A DNA stretch of 8,332 nucleotides from Planctomycetota bacterium (GTDB lineage Bacteria > Planctomycetota > UBA8742 > JACQVU01), in NCBI GenBank assembly GCA_016209585.1, contig JACQVU010000422.1, positions 1 to 8,332 on the forward strand, given 5' to 3'. Below are positions 6,445-8,332 of this stretch, in pieces. The translations under genes were made by a program, and so were the position numbers. Position 1 is the stretch's first letter; each line of letters starts with the position of its first letter. The notes beneath the pieces are model-generated. The model saw only the letters and a program-made list of their open reading frames with translations. It made no database searches and was not told the origin of the DNA.

Positions 6445-6765
6445 ATGGCCGACCTCGCGGAAATCCAGGCTTTGGCGGACTCCATCGCCAGAGAGTTCCG
6501 CCCTCGAAGGATAGTTCTGTTCGGGTCGCACGCCTACGGCCGCCCGGGGCCGGATTCCGACGTGGACCTTCTGATCGTCGCCGAATACGAAGGCCACTTC
6601 TGGGAATACGCGGGGAACATTCGGCGGCGGGTTCAACCTTCCTTTCGCGTGGATCTCTTGATCCGCACGCCTGCGGAAATTCAAGAGAGGCTCAAAATGG
6701 GAGATTTCTTCATGGAGGAAGTCGTCCGCCGGGGGAGGGTGCTGTATGAAGCCCTACACCGTTGA
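6445..6765 (+). CDS. MNT-type nucleotidyltransferase (antitoxin of an MNT/HEPN module)
   Basis: This 106-residue protein is a minimal nucleotidyltransferase of normal length for the family. The motif is complete: LFGSHAYGR (Gly27-Ser28), then SDVDLLIVAE with Asp39 and Asp41, and the third acidic residue Asp70 in FRVDLLI. In characterised MNT/HEPN modules the MNT protein is the antitoxin and silences the HEPN RNase by AMP transfer to it. Catalytic residues here look intact. AAGGG at 6433-6437, seven bases before the ATG, is a fair ribosome site. A -10-like TAAAAT lies at 6418-6423 without a clear -35. The gene overlaps the start of a HEPN reading frame (6746) by 20 bp, the usual arrangement. 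That partner is truncated, so this is probably an orphan antitoxin. Confidence 0.9.
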   Translation: MADLAEIQALADSIAREFRPRRIVLFGSHAYGRPGPDSDVDLLIVAEYEGHFWEYAGNIRRRVQPSFRVDLLIRTPAEIQERLKMGDFFMEEVVRRGRVLYEALHR

Positions 6766-6835
6766 ATGGCTCGAGAAGGCCGAAGCGGACGTCGTGACGC
6801 TCGCGGCGAAAAACACGGAGACACGGAAGCACTGA
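6746..6835 (+). pseudogene. HEPN toxin gene, truncated by palindromic repeat copy 2
   Basis: ATG at 6746 is preceded by GGGGGAGG (6731-6738), a strong ribosome site, and overlaps the MNT gene by 20 bp in the standard MNT/HEPN arrangement. The peptide begins MKPYTVEWLEKAEADVVTL, the typical first helix of a HEPN protein (MKP...W-EKAE-D). From about residue 20 it is encoded by the palindromic repeat (AAKNTETRKH) and stops at 6833-6835. Only about 20 native residues of a protein normally well over 100 residues long remain, and the RNase motif (Arg-x4-6-His) is gone. The rest of the gene is not recognisable after repeat copy 2, and the space after copy 3 is too short to hold it. Confidence 0.75.
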
Positions 6836-6900
6836 GGTTTCACGGAGAAGACCAGCACCCCCGCCTCTTCTCCGTGCGCCCTCCGTGTCTCCGTGGTGAA
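6802..6900. repeat. palindromic repeat, copy 2 (CACGGAGA family)
   Basis: The left arm carries ACACGGAG (6813-6820), ACACGGA (6821-6827) and a decayed third unit, then GGTTT. The core stem is CACGGAGAAGA (6841-6851) facing TCTTCTCCGTG (6866-6876). The right arm is CTCCGTGTCTCCGTGGTGAA (6881-6900), two units. The left edge CGCGGCGAAAAACAC is shared with copy 3 (CGCGGCGACAAAACAC), so the unit probably starts near 6802. It is in the same orientation as copy 3 and inverted relative to copy 1. It interrupts the HEPN frame and precedes the GxxExxY gene by 60 bp. Confidence 0.9.
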
Positions 6901-6944
6901 GGCGCGCAGCCGAATTTCGACTCGCTCTGCGACGATGCTCCCGG

Positions 6945-6951
6945 AAAGGAG
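6945..6951 (+). promoter_or_regulatory. ribosome-binding site fixing the GxxExxY start
   Basis: AAAGGAG sits nine bases before the ATG at 6961. The same frame is open back to an ATG at 6766, but that extension runs through the HEPN remnant and repeat copy 2 and has no comparable site, so 6961 is the better start. Confidence 0.7.
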
Positions 6952-6960
6952 CCGCGGAAC

Positions 6961-7335
6961 ATGCTGGTCAACGAAGACCTCACCTCAGCGATCATCGGCG
7001 CGGCGATCGAGGTGCACCGGGCGCTCGGCCCGGGCCTGCTCGAATCGGCGTACCAGGCCTGCTTTTGCCATGAACTCACGCTGCGCGGGATGAACTTCAC
7101 CGCCCAACTCGGTCTCCCCCTCGAGTACAAGGGCGTCAAACTCGACTGCGGCTATCGGACCGACGTCATCGTCGAGGGCAAGGTGGTGGTGGAGATCAAG
7201 GCGGTCGAGGCCGTGGCTCCGGTGCATCAAGCCCAACTGCTCACCTACCTGCGCCTCACGGGGTGTCGGGTCGGCCTTCTCTTGAACTTCTTCGTCCCGG
7301 TGATGAAGGACGGAGTCTTCCGGCGGGTGCTGTGA
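6961..7335 (+). CDS. GxxExxY protein (PDDEXK_3 nuclease-like)
   Basis: This 124-residue protein matches the usual length of the GxxExxY family (TIGR04256 / PF13366, PD-(D/E)xK superfamily). The name motif is GLLESAY (Gly25-Glu28-Tyr31), after a helix containing VHRALGPG. The nuclease-like core follows: Asp68 in CGYRTDVIV, then Glu78 and Lys80 in VVVEIKAVE, and a Gln-rich helix VHQAQLLTYLRLTG, ending with the strand VGLLLNF. All expected catalytic-type residues (E, D, E-x-K, Q) are present, so nuclease activity is plausible, though the biological role of the family is not known to me. The gene is bracketed by repeat copies 2 and 3, and the whole block stands where a HEPN toxin would be expected. 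The neighbouring repeats and sporadic occurrence of the family suggest it travels with them. Confidence 0.93.
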   Translation: MLVNEDLTSAIIGAAIEVHRALGPGLLESAYQACFCHELTLRGMNFTAQLGLPLEYKGVKLDCGYRTDVIVEGKVVVEIKAVEAVAPVHQAQLLTYLRLTGCRVGLLLNFFVPVMKDGVFRRVL

Positions 7336-7348
7336 GCGTCGGGAAACG

Positions 7349-7456
7349 CGCGGCGACAAAACACGGAGACACGGAGACACGGAGATTTCACGGAGAAGAC
7401 AAATCCCCTCGCCTCTTCTCCGTGCGCCCTCCGTGTCTCCGTGTCTCCGTGGTGAA
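7349..7456. repeat. palindromic repeat, copy 3 (CACGGAGA family)
   Basis: This is the most regular copy. The left arm has three perfect tandem ACACGGAG units (7361-7384). ATTT follows, then the core stem CACGGAGAAGA (7389-7399) facing TCTTCTCCGTG (7414-7424) across a 14-nt loop. CGCC follows, then CTCCGTGT, CTCCGTGT, CTCCGTGG (7429-7452) and TGAA. The joints (TTT on the left, CGCC on the right) match copy 2 and show the same orientation. It starts 13 bp after the GxxExxY stop codon and could also act as its transcript-end hairpin. Confidence 0.92.
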
Positions 7457-7577
7457 CGGCCGCGGCCAAGTTCGACAAAGCGATGGCTCTCGTGGAAAGG
7501 TTGCTCGTGCCGAACCCGCACGGTGTTACACTTCCTCTCCGTCGTCACCGAAAGTCCATTCATTGAAGGATGCCCCC
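7457..7577. other. intergenic leader of the caspase-like gene
   Basis: These 121 bp lie between repeat copy 3 and the caspase-like start. The first part (GGCCAAGTTCGAC) resembles the sequence after copy 2 (AGCCGAATTTCGAC) at nearly the same distance from the repeat end. GAAGGA at 7565-7570, seven bases before the ATG, is the ribosome site. I see no confident promoter; TTACAC at 7526-7531 is a poor -10 candidate. Confidence 0.4.
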
Positions 7578-8332
7578 ATGCGTCGGCGACTCGCTGTTCT
7601 GATCGCGTCCGCCTGCTTCCTCGCGGGAATCGCTTCGGGGTGCGCGGGCGAGCCTTCCCCCTCGGCCCCCGATGCCGGCGCATCCGCGCGCGTGTCGGGC
7701 GCCTCGCCAGGAGCCGGGAGCGTGAGCGACCGGTCCGCTCCGCCCGCGCGCTCTTCGGAAACCGCCGGCCCCGCCGACCTCTCCCGCCGCCTGGCCGGGC
7801 TTTTGCCCGATCTCGACCCGAAACGATCCGGCGGCGCGTCGGCGTCGGGCGGCGGGCGGTACGCCCTGATCGTCGGCGCAGACGAATATCGCGCCCGCAA
7901 AGACTGGAACATCCCCTTCGCCCGCCGCTCCGCCGACCTCATGAAGTCGTCGTTGAAGGCGCACGCGGGCTTCCGGGATGAGAACGTGCTCGAACTGCTG
8001 GGCGACAAAGTGTCGGCGGACGAGATCGAAGCCGCGCTCACCCGTGATCTGCCCTCGCGCATGCGCGGGCCGGGCAATCTGTTGCTGGTCTACTACGCAG
8101 GCCACGGCATGGACGACGCCGCCAAGGGAAGCCACCTCTTCACCTACTACACCGCGCCTGGCGCGGGCGGGGCGGGGTACGAGAAAACCGTGCCCTGGGC
8201 CTCGCTGCAGAAGTGGATCGCCGCCGGCGCGGCGTCGACCGAGAAGTCGGGCGGCTCCGTCGCCACCGTTTTGCTCATCGACGCCTGCCGCACCGACACC
8301 GGCGCGCCCCCCGACCCCGTGGTGGTCGAGGC
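7578..8332 (+). CDS. caspase-like peptidase C14 lipoprotein, 3' end outside window
   Basis: The visible 251 residues begin with a signal peptide (MRRRLAVLIASACFLAGIASGC, probable lipid Cys22; the lipobox ASGC is slightly unusual with Ala at -3). A Ser/Pro/Ala-rich linker runs to about residue 90. A caspase-fold (peptidase C14) domain follows: strand GGRYALIVGADEYR (92-105), a region matching the usual 'A-D-a-L' helix (RRSADLMKSSL), the catalytic histidine in VYYAGHGMDD (His176), and the catalytic cysteine in VLLIDACRTD (Cys237). Both members of the dyad are present, so this should be an active metacaspase-like cysteine peptidase, exported and anchored by lipid. The gene runs off the right edge, so any C-terminal partner domain is unseen. 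GAAGGA at 7565-7570 supports the start. Its nearest functional neighbour may be the LPP20/DUF4384-like lipoprotein upstream, as these domains recur together. Confidence 0.9.
   Translation, partial: MRRRLAVLIASACFLAGIASGCAGEPSPSAPDAGASARVSGASPGAGSVSDRSAPPARSSETAGPADLSRRLAGLLPDLDPKRSGGASASGGGRYALIVGADEYRARKDWNIPFARRSADLMKSSLKAHAGFRDENVLELLGDKVSADEIEAALTRDLPSRMRGPGNLLLVYYAGHGMDDAAKGSHLFTYYTAPGAGGAGYEKTVPWASLQKWIAAGAASTEKSGGSVATVLLIDACRTDTGAPPDPVVVE

Noticed and set aside
6766..6960. 65-residue N-terminal extension of the GxxExxY protein
   Set aside because: It runs through the HEPN remnant and palindromic repeat, while 6961 has a good ribosome site and gives the normal family length.
292..7456. 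CRISPR array suggested by recurrent similar repeats
   Set aside because: There are only three copies, two of them about 6.5 kb apart, in mixed orientation with arms of 8-nt units; no regular spacers and no cas genes.
7471..7569. Possible leftover HEPN C-terminus after repeat copy 3 (FDKAMALVERLLV...)
   Set aside because: It is short, has no HEPN motif, and a clean insertion would have left far more of the gene; kept only as intergenic sequence.

Overview
The window comes from a very GC-rich bacterial chromosome. Its gene content (a PknB-type Ser/Thr kinase, an HD-GYP protein, lipoproteins with LPP20-like and DUF4384-like parts, a secreted caspase-like peptidase, and families of long palindromic repeats) suggests a planctomycete or a related environmental lineage. 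That placement is inference from gene style only; no rRNA or other marker is present. All convincing intact genes are on the + strand. Long minus-strand ORFs are GC-bias shadows.

Layout. (1) 1-528: the left edge holds a minus-strand fragment resembling the N-terminal zinc-ribbon part of ISKra4/ISLre2-type transposases, then palindromic repeat copy 1 (292-384). I see no gene in 385-528. (2) 529-1018: a small proline-rich membrane-protein gene that appears frameshifted at a run of five G (776-780), with one transmembrane helix in each frame. (3) 1019-3037: a lipoprotein with a degenerate thermonuclease (SNase-like) fold, followed after 18 bp by a soluble Ser/Thr kinase, probably one operon. (4) 3038-3442: a 405-bp intergenic region with an imperfect inverted repeat, a sigma70-like promoter candidate, and a 184-bp MITE-like element whose 13-bp perfect ends start GTAAC and which is flanked by an imperfect 8-bp duplication. 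(5) 3443-6333: an HD-GYP protein and, 35 bp later, an LPP20/DUF4384-like lipoprotein, closed by a hairpin plus T8 terminator (6350-6384). (6) 6445-7456: an MNT-type nucleotidyltransferase (the antitoxin class of MNT/HEPN modules) whose overlapping HEPN partner is cut off after about 20 residues by palindromic repeat copy 2. A small GxxExxY/PDDEXK_3 nuclease-like gene follows, then repeat copy 3. Copies 2 and 3 have the same orientation and bracket the nuclease-like gene; copy 1 is inverted relative to them. (7) 7578-8332: the 5' part of a caspase-like (peptidase C14) lipoprotein that runs off the window.

How the parts may work together. The kinase and HD-GYP protein are signalling proteins, and three neighbouring products are predicted lipoproteins. 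LPP20 and DUF4384 parts and caspase domains recur together in envelope proteins of such bacteria, so an envelope-linked signalling or proteolysis neighbourhood is plausible but unproven. The most striking feature is the repeat - GxxExxY gene - repeat cassette that has destroyed the toxin half of a toxin-antitoxin module. A second repeat family, built on the same 8-nt-period palindromic plan, lies in the leader of the HD-GYP gene.
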